A stretch of DNA of 64,000 bases, from NCBI GenBank assembly GCA_045634325.1, contig JAZRAA010000040.1, positions 1 to 64,000 of the forward strand. Direction: 5' to 3'. The position numbers and the translations under genes were made by a program. Positions 32,719 through 41,838 of this stretch are shown here, in pieces; within the stretch, counting starts at the first letter, position 1; every line of letters begins with the position of its first letter. A model generated the notes under the pieces. The model did not search any database. It saw only the letters and a program-made list of their open reading frames with translations, and was not told the DNA's origin. Source of the DNA: URNF01 sp045634325 (GTDB lineage: Bacteria; Bacillota; Clostridia; Oscillospirales; Acutalibacteraceae).

Positions 32719-33150
32719 TTATTCCTCGATTTCGTCTTCTTCGTCTTCGTCGAGATCAAATTCAAGCGGTTCACCGCAGTTGGGGCAATCAATACCGCCG
32801 TCCAACAAGGTTTCTTCGTCGACTTCGAATTCTTCTTTGCAGTTGGGGCAGGTGATTTCATAGAAATCTTCGTCCCAGTCGCCGCAGCAATCACAATCAC
32901 AATCGCAATCGCAATCCTCATCATCCAATTCATCATACACGACTTCTTCGAGAGTGCTCAAGTCTTCGTCAACAGCGTCAACCTGTTCACCCATCTCAGC
33001 GACATAGTCTTCGAGGTCGGCATGGTCTTCGGTGATGTCCACCAAAACGTCGATGATGGCTTTGAGCAATTTGCCCTCTTTGGTGGTTTCATCTAATTGC
33101 AGTCCCTCTGCGAGACCTTTGATATACGCAACTTTTTCGATGGTGGTCAT
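32719..33150 (-). CDS. CD1247-like acidic zinc-ribbon protein
   Basis: 143 aa. The N-terminal helical domain (about 1-75; EKVAYIKGLAEGLQLDETTKEGK in its VAYIKGLAEGL part) resembles the CD1247 N-terminal domain found in Clostridia. The middle holds an Asp-Cys alternation (DCDCDCDCDCC) and the C-terminus a zinc-ribbon with CPNC (near 100) and CPNC (near 121), ending in an acidic tail. Role unknown. It follows efp by 18 bases with a clear AGGAGG-type site, so it is probably co-expressed with EF-P. Confidence 0.8.
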   Translation of the reverse strand: MTTIEKVAYIKGLAEGLQLDETTKEGKLLKAIIDVLVDITEDHADLEDYVAEMGEQVDAVDEDLSTLEEVVYDELDDEDCDCDCDCDCCGDWDEDFYEITCPNCKEEFEVDEETLLDGGIDCPNCGEPLEFDLDEDEEDEIEE

Positions 33151-33168
33151 AGTAAATCCTCCTTTAAA

Positions 33169-33726
33169 TTACGCACGCTCCATGTATTCGCCGGTACGGG
33201 TATCGATACGAATCATTTCGCCTTCTTCAATGAACAACGGCACTTTTACCTGTGCGCCGGTTTCCAAAGTAGCAGGTTTGGTAGCGTTGGTAGCAGTGTC
33301 GCCTTTGAAACCAGGGTCGGTTTGGCTGACCTGCAGTTCCACAAAGTTGGGGGGTTCTACACCGAACACCTTTCCTTTATAGGACATCACGCGGCACACC
33401 ATGTTCTCTTTAACAAATTTAAAGTTGTCAGACAAAACGTCAGCGCCGATAGGCATCAATTCATAGGTTTCGCCATCCATGAAATAGTACAAATCGCCAT
33501 CGTTGTAGGAGTATTCCATTTCTTTTCTCTCAACGTAAGCGGTCGGATATTTATCGGTCGGGCTGAAAGTTTTTTCCACCACAGAACCCGCAATCACGTT
33601 ACGGATTTTGGTACGCACGAAAGCCGCGCCTTTACCGGGTTTTACGTGTTGGAATTCGATGATTTGATAGACGTTACCGTCCATTTCAAAGGTTACGCCA
33701 TTGCGAAAATCACCAGCAGATATCAT
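33169..33726 (-). CDS. efp: Elongation factor P
   Basis: 185 aa, the normal EF-P length. KOW-like domain I with the tip loop HVKPGKGAAFVRT (the Lys in PGKGA is the position modified in other bacteria), then two OB domains and the closing GEYMERA. It relieves ribosome stalling at proline runs. It has its own promoter and heads a two-gene unit with the CD1247-like gene. Confidence 0.97.
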   Translation of the reverse strand: MISAGDFRNGVTFEMDGNVYQIIEFQHVKPGKGAAFVRTKIRNVIAGSVVEKTFSPTDKYPTAYVERKEMEYSYNDGDLYYFMDGETYELMPIGADVLSDNFKFVKENMVCRVMSYKGKVFGVEPPNFVELQVSQTDPGFKGDTATNATKPATLETGAQVKVPLFIEEGEMIRIDTRTGEYMERA

Positions 33727-33760
33727 AATTGTTATACCTCCAATTATATAGTTCTATACT

Positions 33761-33789
33761 ATTTTACAGCAATCTGTATTTTTTTGCAA
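33761..33789 (-). promoter_or_regulatory. Promoter of efp
   Basis: Minus strand TTGCAA (33784-33789), 17-bp spacer, TAAAAT (33761-33766), 35 bases before the efp ATG. Confidence 0.75.
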
Positions 33790-33826
33790 GTGGTAACATA
33801 CATTTTTACCCAAAAATATGCAAAAA

Positions 33827-34888
33827 TCAAATAATAATCAATTGTTTAGGTGTCTTTGTGAGATTTTCACAACCATTTTGGGCGAGCAACACCATGTCTT
33901 CTATGCGCACACCGAAACGACCCGGTAAATAAATGCCCGGTTCCACCGTCACCACACTACCAACTTTCAGCGGTGTATCTGCCGCCGAGGGTGAAAGTCT
34001 TGGCGCTTCGTGAATTTCCACGCCAACGCCATGACCGGTACCGTGACCGAAATAAGCACCATATCCGGCGGCGGTAATAACATCCCTTGCAGCCGCATCT
34101 ACCAATTTGCCGGAAACACCGGCACGCACCGTATCCAAAGCCGCCATCTGTGCTGCTAAAACCGTATCATACACCTTTTGTTGTTCATCGGTGACAAAGC
34201 CCATCGCTACCGTGCGGGTCATGTCCGCATGATACCCTTGATACAGCGCACCGAAATCCATGGTGACAAAATCGCCTTGCTCCAATGGTTTATCGGTTGG
34301 CACGCCATGCGGACGAGAACTGTTTGCACCCGATACGACAATGGGGTCAAACGAAATCCCGTCAGCGCCGTTGTTGCGCATAAAAAATTCCAGTTCCAGC
34401 GCCACTTCTCGTTCAGTCACACCCACCCGCAAAAAGTCTAAAATATGCTCAAACGCCTGTTCGGTAATGGTTTGCGCACGCCGTAAACTCGCTATTTCCA
34501 GACCGTCCTTTTGTACACGGGCATCACCCAACGCTGTTTGTAAAGCGTCATCGGTCACAAGCTGACAAGGTAAGTTTTGCAAAGCCGATAACTCGCCCAA
34601 TGTCACGGTCTGTTCCAACAGCATTTGTCCAATTTGTTCTTGTTCCAACAACCGTTCCACCGTTTTCAGCAAGCTGTCGCAACAAACACATTGCATGTGT
34701 TTCACCGCTTCTTCTGCCGCTTCTATATACCTTGAATCGGTGAGTAAAAAGGCGTTTTTTTCGGTCAGCAAAACAGCACCGTCAGTGAAATCAAAGCCCG
34801 ACAAATAGCGGCACGACGGCACAGACAAGCACAATGCCGCTTTGTTATCCGACAACAACGATTGTATGGTTTGTAACCGTCTTTTCAT
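33827..34888 (-). CDS. M24-family Xaa-Pro aminopeptidase-like metallopeptidase
   Basis: 353 aa. A creatinase-like N-terminal domain (about 1-125) precedes the pita-bread fold with metal ligands in TMDFGALYQGYHADMTRT (two Asp), GHGTGHGVGVEIHEAP (His), VEPGIYLPG (Glu) and RIEDM (Glu). It removes N-terminal residues before proline. ATG 34888 has AAAGG upstream and starts three bases after the preceding gene's stop. Gene order M24 peptidase followed by efp is common in Firmicutes. Confidence 0.92.
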   Translation of the reverse strand: MKRRLQTIQSLLSDNKAALCLSVPSCRYLSGFDFTDGAVLLTEKNAFLLTDSRYIEAAEEAVKHMQCVCCDSLLKTVERLLEQEQIGQMLLEQTVTLGELSALQNLPCQLVTDDALQTALGDARVQKDGLEIASLRRAQTITEQAFEHILDFLRVGVTEREVALELEFFMRNNGADGISFDPIVVSGANSSRPHGVPTDKPLEQGDFVTMDFGALYQGYHADMTRTVAMGFVTDEQQKVYDTVLAAQMAALDTVRAGVSGKLVDAAARDVITAAGYGAYFGHGTGHGVGVEIHEAPRLSPSAADTPLKVGSVVTVEPGIYLPGRFGVRIEDMVLLAQNGCENLTKTPKQLIII

Positions 34889-34892
34889 ACCA

Positions 34893-35747
34893 TCAGCCTT
34901 TCTGTGCAAGGTACAATTGCTGCATACATGCGGCATCTGCTGTTTGGGTGCCGTCGGATTCACAAATGACAACCGGCGCCATATCTCGCTCGGCGAACAA
35001 GGTCATAAGCGGTGCGGGGTCGGGACCGAACACGTCATCCGCAAAGGTGAGATGTTTTTTCTCGCCGCCCGCTGTATATTCAATCTTGGAAAAATGCACG
35101 TGGAAACAGTTGCCACGCTCGGTACCGATCGTGTTCGAAATAGTGTCCAGCACCTTGGCAAATGCCGTTTTATCACATAACAAACCACCCGTGCGACTGT
35201 TGAGGTGTCCGAAATCCACACATGGTAAAAACCGCTCGTCTACACCGCACATGGTCAGCACCTCTTCCAAAGTGCCGAGTTGATTGATTTTGCCCATCAC
35301 TTCGGGACAAATATGCACCTGCGAAAAACCGTTTTCGTCCAGTGCTTTTTGCGCTTTTTTCAAAGTTTCCACAGCAATAGCGGTGGCCTCTTCACGAGAA
35401 CGTCCACCCAATCCGCCGGGATGCACAACGATGCGGTCTCCACCCAAGCGGGTCACAGCTTGGGCGCTCTCCAGAATATATCGCACACTGTTATCACGCT
35501 TTTCTTCCTCGGCGGAAGCCAGCGAAATATAATACGGTGCATGTAAAGACAGTTGCACCGCATGCTTTTCTGCCGCAGCGCGCAGCGCAATAGCAGTCGC
35601 ATCGCTCAACCGCACGCCTCTGCCACATTGGTACTCATACGCATGCAAATCTTTTTCTGCCAAAAAAGCAGGCATTTGCGCAGTCGATTTATACCCCGCA
35701 GCATAAAACGCATCACAGTTGCCTGCCGGTCCGAATTTTGCGGTCAT
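34893..35747 (-). CDS. Endonuclease IV-like TIM-barrel protein
   Basis: 284 aa. AP-endonuclease family 2 fold with metal-type residues in SLHAPYYISLAS, IVVHPGGLGG, ICPEVMGK, CVDFGHLNSR and HVHFSK, which cover most zinc ligands of Nfo. It could be a true endonuclease IV or one of the broader sugar-isomerase-like TIM proteins; a substrate is not evident. ATG 35747 follows GGGAGGTG by five bases and overlaps the yqeG stop (ATGA). Confidence 0.75.
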   Translation of the reverse strand: MTAKFGPAGNCDAFYAAGYKSTAQMPAFLAEKDLHAYEYQCGRGVRLSDATAIALRAAAEKHAVQLSLHAPYYISLASAEEEKRDNSVRYILESAQAVTRLGGDRIVVHPGGLGGRSREEATAIAVETLKKAQKALDENGFSQVHICPEVMGKINQLGTLEEVLTMCGVDERFLPCVDFGHLNSRTGGLLCDKTAFAKVLDTISNTIGTERGNCFHVHFSKIEYTAGGEKKHLTFADDVFGPDPAPLMTLFAERDMAPVVICESDGTQTADAACMQQLYLAQKG

Positions 35748-36241
35748 GTCTGCACCTCCCAATGTTTCATAATACGGCGTTCCAATTTGCGCTTGAAACG
35801 AATAAACGGTTTATCGGTTTCGGGAGAGCGGGGCAACACCTGTATCACACGGATACCCGCCAATTTACCGCCCCACACATCAGTGAAAATCTGGTCACCT
35901 ATAACAACACATTCCCGCCGCTTTAAACCGTACTGCTTTTTGATACGCAAAAAGCCAAACGGCAACGGTTTTGCCGCCATTGCAATAAAAGGCAAACCCA
36001 ATTTTTCTGCAAACGGACGGATGCGTGCGCGTTTTCCGTTGGATACAATCATTGGGATAATGCCCGCGGATTGTACTGACTCTAACCACGCAGACACCTC
36101 TTGAGGCAACTGCTGGCTATCATGCGCAGTGAGTGTGTTATCCACATCTAACAGCACCATCTTTATCCCCCACGCTTGTAGGGTTTCCACAGAAATGCAG
36201 GTTATAGATTTTTTGAGCATAAACGGTTTAAAAAGCGACAT
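35744..36241 (-). CDS. YqeG-family HAD phosphatase
   Basis: 165 aa. HAD IIIA motif LLDVDNTLTAHD near residue 30 (nucleophile Asp), motif II IVSNGKRAR, and motif III/IV VVIGDQIFTDVWGG. The family acts on a phosphorylated small molecule (some relatives on phosphatidylglycerol phosphate). It starts 22 bases after the rpsU terminator hairpin and overlaps the next gene by four bases. Confidence 0.88.
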   Translation of the reverse strand: MSLFKPFMLKKSITCISVETLQAWGIKMVLLDVDNTLTAHDSQQLPQEVSAWLESVQSAGIIPMIVSNGKRARIRPFAEKLGLPFIAMAAKPLPFGFLRIKKQYGLKRRECVVIGDQIFTDVWGGKLAGIRVIQVLPRSPETDKPFIRFKRKLERRIMKHWEVQT

Positions 36242-36262
36242 ATCTTTCCCTCCCGAAAAGAG

Positions 36263-36293
36263 AAAAGACAGGCATGAAACATGCCCGTCTTTT
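36263..36293 (-). terminator. Terminator after rpsU
   Basis: AAAAGACAGGCATG (36263-36276) / CATGCCCGTCTTTT (36280-36293) with one mismatch and loop AAA; a broken T-run follows on the minus strand. yqeG begins right after, so partial read-through is likely. Confidence 0.75.
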
Positions 36294-36302
36294 GTTGAGA
36301 AC

Positions 36303-36479
36303 TTATTTGAATTTTCTCTTGCGCGCAGCTTCGGATTTTTTCTTACGCTTCACGGAAGGTTTCTCGTAATGCTCTCTTTTGCGCACTTCGGCGAGAACGC
36401 CGGAACGCGCGCAAGATTTCTTCCATCTACGCAGAGCGCTATCCAAAGATTCGTTTTCTCTTACTCGAACTTCTGACAT
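36303..36479 (-). CDS. rpsU: 30S ribosomal protein S21
   Basis: 58 aa: begins MSEVRVRENESLDSALRRWK and ends with a basic tail AARKRKFK. GGAGGGAGGG precedes ATG 36479. The gene is too short for many ORF callers but matches S21 over its whole length. It has a strong sigma-A promoter and its own terminator. Confidence 0.97.
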   Translation of the reverse strand: MSEVRVRENESLDSALRRWKKSCARSGVLAEVRKREHYEKPSVKRKKKSEAARKRKFK

Positions 36480-36527
36480 CTTATTCCCTCCCTCCGCCTG
36501 ACAGCAGGGGTTATTTTCATAAAATGA

Positions 36528-36557
36528 ATTATACTATATAAAGGTAACATCTGTCAA
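36528..36557 (-). promoter_or_regulatory. Promoter of rpsU
   Basis: Minus strand TTGACA (36552-36557), 18-bp spacer, TATAAT (36528-36533): both hexamers consensus. It begins five bases after the leuS stop, with no terminator between. Confidence 0.85.
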
Positions 36558-36561
36558 GAGT

Positions 36562-38967
36562 TTATTTTGCAACAATATTCAACAATTTACCTTTAACATA
36601 GATTTCTTTGATAATTGTCTTGCCTTCCAGTGCCGCTGCAACACGTTCTTCCGCTTTTGCGAGCGCCACAACCTCGTCTTGCGACGCATCGGGAGACACG
36701 GTCACTTTGCCGCGAATTTTACCGCAAACCTGCACCACGACCTCTGCTTGTTGGTCACGGCTCTTGGCCTCATCATACTGCGGCCATTCACTTTCGGCAA
36801 TGGTACCGGCAAATCCAAGCTGTTCCCAAATTTCCTCGGTGATGTGCGGAGCAAACGGGTTAAGCAAAATGAGCAAAATACGGTATTCTTCTTTGGTGAC
36901 GCCGCCCGCCGCATTCAATTCGTTGAGCAATGCCATCATAGCCGCAATTGCCGTATTATATTTCAAATTCTCAATGTCTTCGCCGACTTTGAAGATGGTT
37001 TTGTGCACGGCACTCTCCACCTGCGGACGAACACCGTCACCCTCTACCAACTGGTCCTGCAACGCCCACACACGTTCCAAGAAACGACGAGAACCACGAA
37101 TGCTGGAATTGGACCACGGTGCAGCTTTTTCAAAGTCACCGATGAACATTTCATACACACGCAACGTATCCGCGCCAAATTCATTAACAATATCGTCAGG
37201 GTTGACCACATTGCCGCGGGATTTGGACATTTTCTCACCATTCTCACCCAAAATCATGCCATGGCTGGTACGTTTAGCATACGGTTCTTTGGTGGGAACG
37301 ACACCGATGTCATACAAGAATTTATGCCAGAAGCGGCTGTACAGCAAGTGCAGGGTGGTATGCTCCATACCGCCGTTGTACCAGTTGACAGGTGTCCAAT
37401 ATTCCAACGCTTCTTTGGAAGCCAACGCTTGCTGGTTATGCGGGTCGGCATACCGCAAGAAATACCAAGAAGAACCCGCCCACTGCGGCATGGTATCGGT
37501 TTCACGTTTAGCGGCACCACCACAGCAAGGACAAGTCGTGTTGACCCAGTCGGTCATAGCGGCAAGCGGAGACTCACCACTGTCGGTCGGTTCATAGCTG
37601 TCCACCATCGGCAAGCGAAGCGGCAGCTCTTCTTCCGGAACCGGTACAAAACCGCACTTCTCACAATGGATAATCGGAATCGGCTCGCCCCAATACCGCT
37701 GACGAGAGAACACCCAGTCACGCAGTTTGAAATTCACTTTGCGTTCGCCGATACCTTTTTCAGCGAGGAAATCTTTAATCGCTTCTTTGGCTTCTTCCAC
37801 GGTTTTGCCATCGAGGAAACCCGAATTGACCATTACGCCGGTATCGCAGTCTGTAAAGGCTTCCGCCTGTACATCGCCACCTTTGACAACTTCCACAATC
37901 GGCAGATCGAATTTCTTCGCAAATTCCCAGTCACGTGTATCATGTGCGGGTACCGCCATGATAGCGCCGGTGCCATAGGAAATCAGTACATAATCCGAAA
38001 TGAAAATCGGAATTTCTTTGCCGTTTACCGGATTGATAGCTTTCACACCATCCAATTTCACGCCGGTTTTTTCTTTGACAACCTCGGTGCGTTCAAAGTC
38101 AGACTTTTGTGCCGCCATCTGCTGATAGGCTTCAATCTCAGAAACATTACCGAGTGTTTCTTTCCATTTTTCCAACAAGGGATGTTCGGGAGAAATAACC
38201 ATATAGGTTGCGCCGAACAGCGTATCGGGACGAGTGGTATATACCTGCAACGTATCCCCTAACGTCGTTTCGAAATTGACCAAAGCGCCGGTGGAACGGC
38301 CAATCCAGTTGACCTGTTGTGCACGTACACGCTCAGGATACTCCACCAAATCCAAATCGTCAATCAAACGCTGTGCGTAAGCGGTGATTTTCAGCATCCA
38401 CTGGCTTTTTACCTTATGCACAACTTGACCGCCGCAACGCTCACAAACGCCGCCCACCACTTCTTCATTGGCAAGCACGCATTTACAACCGGTACACCAG
38501 TTGACCGACATTTCCTTTTTATAGGCAAGACCTTTTTTAAACAGTTGCAGGAAAATCCACTGTGTCCACTTATAGTACGCAGGGTCGGTTGTATTGATTT
38601 CTCTGGTCCAGTCAAACGAAAGGCCCAAAGATTGCAACTGCGCTTTGAAACGAGCGATATTATTCTTGGTCACAATTTCAGGGTGGATGTGGTTCTTAAT
38701 AGCAAAATTTTCGGTGGGCAGACCGAAAGCATCCCAGCCCATCGGATACAGTACATTATATCCCTGCAAACGACGTTTACGCGCCAAAATATCCAGAGCA
38801 GTATACGAACGGGGGTGTCCCACGTGCAAGCCCTGGCCCGACGGATACGGAAATTCCACCAGTGCAAAATATGCAGGTTTGCTATGGTCATCCGACGCCG
38901 CAAAGGTGTTTTCCTTCACCCATTTATCTTGCCATTTCTTCTCGATTTCTGCATGATTGTAACGCAT
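36562..38967 (-). CDS. leuS: Leucyl-tRNA synthetase
   Basis: 801 aa class I synthetase. HIGH motif as HVGH in PYPSGQGLHVGHPRSYTALD, editing CP1 domain around 220-400 with GTGAIMAVPAHD, zinc-type CxxC pairs (CEKCG; CPCCG), and KMSKS in GEKMSKSRGNVV near residue 570. The C-terminal anticodon and VKGKLLNIVAK-type ends are present, so it is full length. It starts directly after the rsfS stop. It is the last gene of the long minus-strand housekeeping series. Confidence 0.98.
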   Translation of the reverse strand: MRYNHAEIEKKWQDKWVKENTFAASDDHSKPAYFALVEFPYPSGQGLHVGHPRSYTALDILARKRRLQGYNVLYPMGWDAFGLPTENFAIKNHIHPEIVTKNNIARFKAQLQSLGLSFDWTREINTTDPAYYKWTQWIFLQLFKKGLAYKKEMSVNWCTGCKCVLANEEVVGGVCERCGGQVVHKVKSQWMLKITAYAQRLIDDLDLVEYPERVRAQQVNWIGRSTGALVNFETTLGDTLQVYTTRPDTLFGATYMVISPEHPLLEKWKETLGNVSEIEAYQQMAAQKSDFERTEVVKEKTGVKLDGVKAINPVNGKEIPIFISDYVLISYGTGAIMAVPAHDTRDWEFAKKFDLPIVEVVKGGDVQAEAFTDCDTGVMVNSGFLDGKTVEEAKEAIKDFLAEKGIGERKVNFKLRDWVFSRQRYWGEPIPIIHCEKCGFVPVPEEELPLRLPMVDSYEPTDSGESPLAAMTDWVNTTCPCCGGAAKRETDTMPQWAGSSWYFLRYADPHNQQALASKEALEYWTPVNWYNGGMEHTTLHLLYSRFWHKFLYDIGVVPTKEPYAKRTSHGMILGENGEKMSKSRGNVVNPDDIVNEFGADTLRVYEMFIGDFEKAAPWSNSSIRGSRRFLERVWALQDQLVEGDGVRPQVESAVHKTIFKVGEDIENLKYNTAIAAMMALLNELNAAGGVTKEEYRILLILLNPFAPHITEEIWEQLGFAGTIAESEWPQYDEAKSRDQQAEVVVQVCGKIRGKVTVSPDASQDEVVALAKAEERVAAALEGKTIIKEIYVKGKLLNIVAK

Positions 38968-39336
38968 TTATATCTCCTCGGTTTCCATAAATTCTGTAAT
39001 ATCCACAGCGGCACCGTCTTTCCACAGCCGCTCTAAATCATAAAACTCGCGCGCTTCTTGCAAAAAAACGTGTAAGATAACCTCACCGTAATCCAGCAAA
39101 ATCCAACGCGCTTGGGTTTGATACCCTTCCACCCGTTGCGGTTGCACCTCACGCATGCCAAGTTCCTTCTCGACATAGTCGCAAAGCGCCTTTACCTGCG
39201 TGGTGCTGCCGCCGGTAGCAAAAACAAAGTAATCGGTGATAGCCGAAATACCACGCACGTCAATGGCCACGATATCTTTCGCCAAATGTTTATCCAGCGA
39301 GCGTATCATCAGCGCTAATTTTTCATTTCCGGTCAT
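38968..39336 (-). CDS. rsfS: Ribosome silencing factor RsfS
   Basis: 122 aa. DUF143 core KDIVAIDVRGISAITDYFV, then WILLDYGEVILHVFLQEAREFYDLERLW in its DYGEVILHVF part. It binds L14 and keeps subunits apart in starvation. ATG 39336 lies just after GGAGGTAG; the longer frame extends into the LCP gene. Order nadD/yqeK-LCP-rsfS-leuS is typical of Clostridia. Confidence 0.95.
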   Translation of the reverse strand: MTGNEKLALMIRSLDKHLAKDIVAIDVRGISAITDYFVFATGGSTTQVKALCDYVEKELGMREVQPQRVEGYQTQARWILLDYGEVILHVFLQEAREFYDLERLWKDGAAVDITEFMETEEI

Positions 39337-39346
39337 ACTACCTCCA

Positions 39347-40657
39347 TCAAGATGCAGTCGTAGTCGTCGCAGCGGGAGCGGTCGTGGTGGGCACGCTCTG
39401 CTCCACCGCAATTTCACCCATCGCTTGTTCACGAACATCCACCGTAGCGGACGTGTTAGCGATTTCATTGATTTGCAGGTGCTCTTCTTTCATTTCAATG
39501 CCGTAAGGATTGAATTTTTCCTGCAACAATTTCACTGCCGCCGCCTTATTCACACCAAAGTAACTCGCGGAACCGAGTTTGGTGGCATTGCCCGGCAAGA
39601 TACAGAAAACAGCATTATTCGGTTCAATCTTTTTGAAGTGCTTGATCAATTTTGTCAAGCTCTCCGCAAAGGTCATATTTTCCGTGCTGCCGGCATGAAT
39701 GCCCGCCATCATCTTCGCAACCGCTTGCGCATTGGTATTGGTACGCGGCGGGTTTGCGCCGGACATCATCGGCGCAATGACATTTTTAAGCAATTCGTTC
39801 TCGTCCATTGCGGACAACCGTTGCAACAATGCCGTCCACACCTTGCGCTGACGGCAGATGCGGTCAATATCCTTTTGCGGTGTACTGTTGAAACTATACT
39901 CGGTGACATAATAGTATGCCGCCTCACCGCTTAAAACCTGTTTGCCTGCGGCATAGCTGACCTCGCCCACTTTCATATAGGCTTCCAGGTCTACGTCCAC
40001 ACCGCCGACACTATTCACCAGTTCTTTCAAAGTCGCGGGAGATAACAGGAAATAGTTATCAACCGGCATACTAAACTGATCGTTAAACACCGCAAGCAGA
40101 CTTTCCACCGCCGAGCCTGTTTTTTCGGTCAGAGCAGTGCCGCAAACCGTGTGTTTGCCGTCTTTTTGCTCCGGCTCATATACACGGCCTCGACAGGTTT
40201 CACACCACACAAGCGGCGTAGGATTGTTCCATACGTTGCCGATACGACTCACCGTCCAATCGGCAGTATTGCCGATATAGGTATCCACCGGCACCTGCAA
40301 AAAGCGTACGTTCTTTGCCGCTTTATCGTAGCATACAAGAGTGAGCATATCCATCGGGTCGGTTTCGTTTTCACCGGTCAAACCGACAAGGAAATACGAA
40401 ACTTTTTTCTCTTGAGCCACCGGAGTGGTGTCATAGGTATACAACTCTACTTCGTGCTTATTTGCACCACTGGAAAAACTGGAAGCAACACCATACACCA
40501 CAATCGCAATAAAAACCAACGACAACGTAATCAAAATCGCAAGCATTACACGAATAATCACCGTACCGGTTGTCGCTTTTTTCTTCTTTTTCTTACGCAC
40601 GCCGGCAGTAGATGCCAAGCTGACCTGCCCTTTGGTTTTACGCGTATTATTTGCCAT
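39347..40657 (-). CDS. LytR-CpsA-Psr (LCP) family protein
   Basis: 436 aa. A basic cytoplasmic N-terminus with KKKKKK, one membrane helix (about 32-55), then an LCP domain (VDTYIG, VNSVGGVDVDLE, DIDRICRQRKVW), the Arg/Asp residues of which bind polyprenyl phosphate in the family. LCP enzymes attach teichoic acid or capsule polymers to peptidoglycan. Unusual: a Cys-containing insert (CETCRGRVYEP...HTVCG, about 150-172) within the extracellular part, and a Thr/Ala-rich tail. It lies two bases after the nadD/yqeK stop. Confidence 0.85.
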   Translation of the reverse strand: MANNTRKTKGQVSLASTAGVRKKKKKKATTGTVIIRVMLAILITLSLVFIAIVVYGVASSFSSGANKHEVELYTYDTTPVAQEKKVSYFLVGLTGENETDPMDMLTLVCYDKAAKNVRFLQVPVDTYIGNTADWTVSRIGNVWNNPTPLVWCETCRGRVYEPEQKDGKHTVCGTALTEKTGSAVESLLAVFNDQFSMPVDNYFLLSPATLKELVNSVGGVDVDLEAYMKVGEVSYAAGKQVLSGEAAYYYVTEYSFNSTPQKDIDRICRQRKVWTALLQRLSAMDENELLKNVIAPMMSGANPPRTNTNAQAVAKMMAGIHAGSTENMTFAESLTKLIKHFKKIEPNNAVFCILPGNATKLGSASYFGVNKAAAVKLLQEKFNPYGIEMKEEHLQINEIANTSATVDVREQAMGEIAVEQSVPTTTAPAATTTTAS

Positions 40658-40659
40658 AC

Positions 40660-41838
40660 TCAGTTGCCTCCCCTTTCGATTTCATCTAATGCAGCCAACG
40701 TGTCGGGATGCACGGTGGCACCTTTTTTCTCCAAATCCCGTACCGTATATCGTAAAGCATACCCCATCGCCTCTTCCAGCGAGCTGTCTGCCAAACGGCG
40801 CATCACGTCCACATCGGGATAGGTGCGGTCAGCAGATATGAAATCTGCAATATACAGCACCTTTTCAAGTAAAGACATCCCTGCTCGCGCGGTGGTATGG
40901 TAGTATACGGCGTGCACGATGTCCATATCCTCAACATGCAAAATGTGCTGTATAAAAGCGGCACCTGCATAGGCATGCCACAGCTTTGGTGCCTGCTTTT
41001 CAGCAACGCTTAACAGTATACCAAACTCTTTTAGAATTTGCAACTGTTCATTGCCGGAAACATCTTTCATTACATCGTGCAACAAACCCGCCACCCGTGC
41101 TTTGTCGGGGTCAGCGCCATACCGATGCGCCAGATATTCCGCAGAGTTCGCCACTTCCAAAGAGTGCAAGAAACGGTAATCCGATTCACGTTTACGGATA
41201 ATCTCAATAAAATGCGGTTCCATTTCACGCAAAGTGAGCGATTTTTTCTGCTCATATAATCCGTTTTCACGGATATAGGTTGCCACCCCTTGCGGTACAT
41301 CTTGAACGATACCGTTCACAACACCGTCACGCACGGCAGTAGAAGATATATCCCCCACCGAAGTATCCGCAACATAAAAACGAGTATAGTGCGGCAACTG
41401 TGTTTTGGCATACTGCCGCAACATATCCGCTGAAATATCCGCGCGCGGCACCGTACACACCGTTGCCATGCGCAGAATTTCCTCGAAACGATACCACGTA
41501 CCCAGTGTCATGAACATATCCGCACCCACAAATAAATACCACTCGGCTTGCGGGTATTGCTCCGTGAGGGTTGTCAAAGTATCCACCGTGAAACTGGCAC
41601 CGCCACGGGTGATTTCCAGGTCGGATACTTCGAAACGCGGGTCACAGGCAATCGCCATACGGCACATTTCCAAACGATGTGCCGCAGATGCCATATCTGC
41701 TGTCAATTTATGCGGCGGAACTAAAATGGGCATAAACAGCACCTTATCCAATGACAATGCATCTGCCAACATACCCGCCATCCGCAAATGCGCGGTATGA
41801 ATCGGATTAAAGGTGCCGCCGAACAACGCTATCTTCAT
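40660..41838 (-). CDS. nadD: Fused nicotinate-nucleotide adenylyltransferase NadD and YqeK HD hydrolase
   Basis: 392 aa. The N-terminal half (about 1-195) is NadD: GGTFNPIHTAHLRMA nucleotide-binding motif and ISSTAVRDGV. The C-terminal half (about 205-390) is a YqeK HD-domain protein, with HSLEVA, LLHDVMKDV (HD pair near 253) and YHTTARAG. Elsewhere NadD and YqeK are separate adjacent genes; YqeK hydrolyses Ap4A symmetrically. The fusion is continuous with no frameshift. ATG 41838 overlaps the yhbY stop by four bases. Confidence 0.92.
   Translation of the reverse strand: MKIALFGGTFNPIHTAHLRMAGMLADALSLDKVLFMPILVPPHKLTADMASAAHRLEMCRMAIACDPRFEVSDLEITRGGASFTVDTLTTLTEQYPQAEWYLFVGADMFMTLGTWYRFEEILRMATVCTVPRADISADMLRQYAKTQLPHYTRFYVADTSVGDISSTAVRDGVVNGIVQDVPQGVATYIRENGLYEQKKSLTLREMEPHFIEIIRKRESDYRFLHSLEVANSAEYLAHRYGADPDKARVAGLLHDVMKDVSGNEQLQILKEFGILLSVAEKQAPKLWHAYAGAAFIQHILHVEDMDIVHAVYYHTTARAGMSLLEKVLYIADFISADRTYPDVDVMRRLADSSLEEAMGYALRYTVRDLEKKGATVHPDTLAALDEIERGGN

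Noticed and set aside
36679..38262. 527-codon open frame on the plus strand
   Set aside because: Opposite leuS, with the same antisense composition and no start signal.
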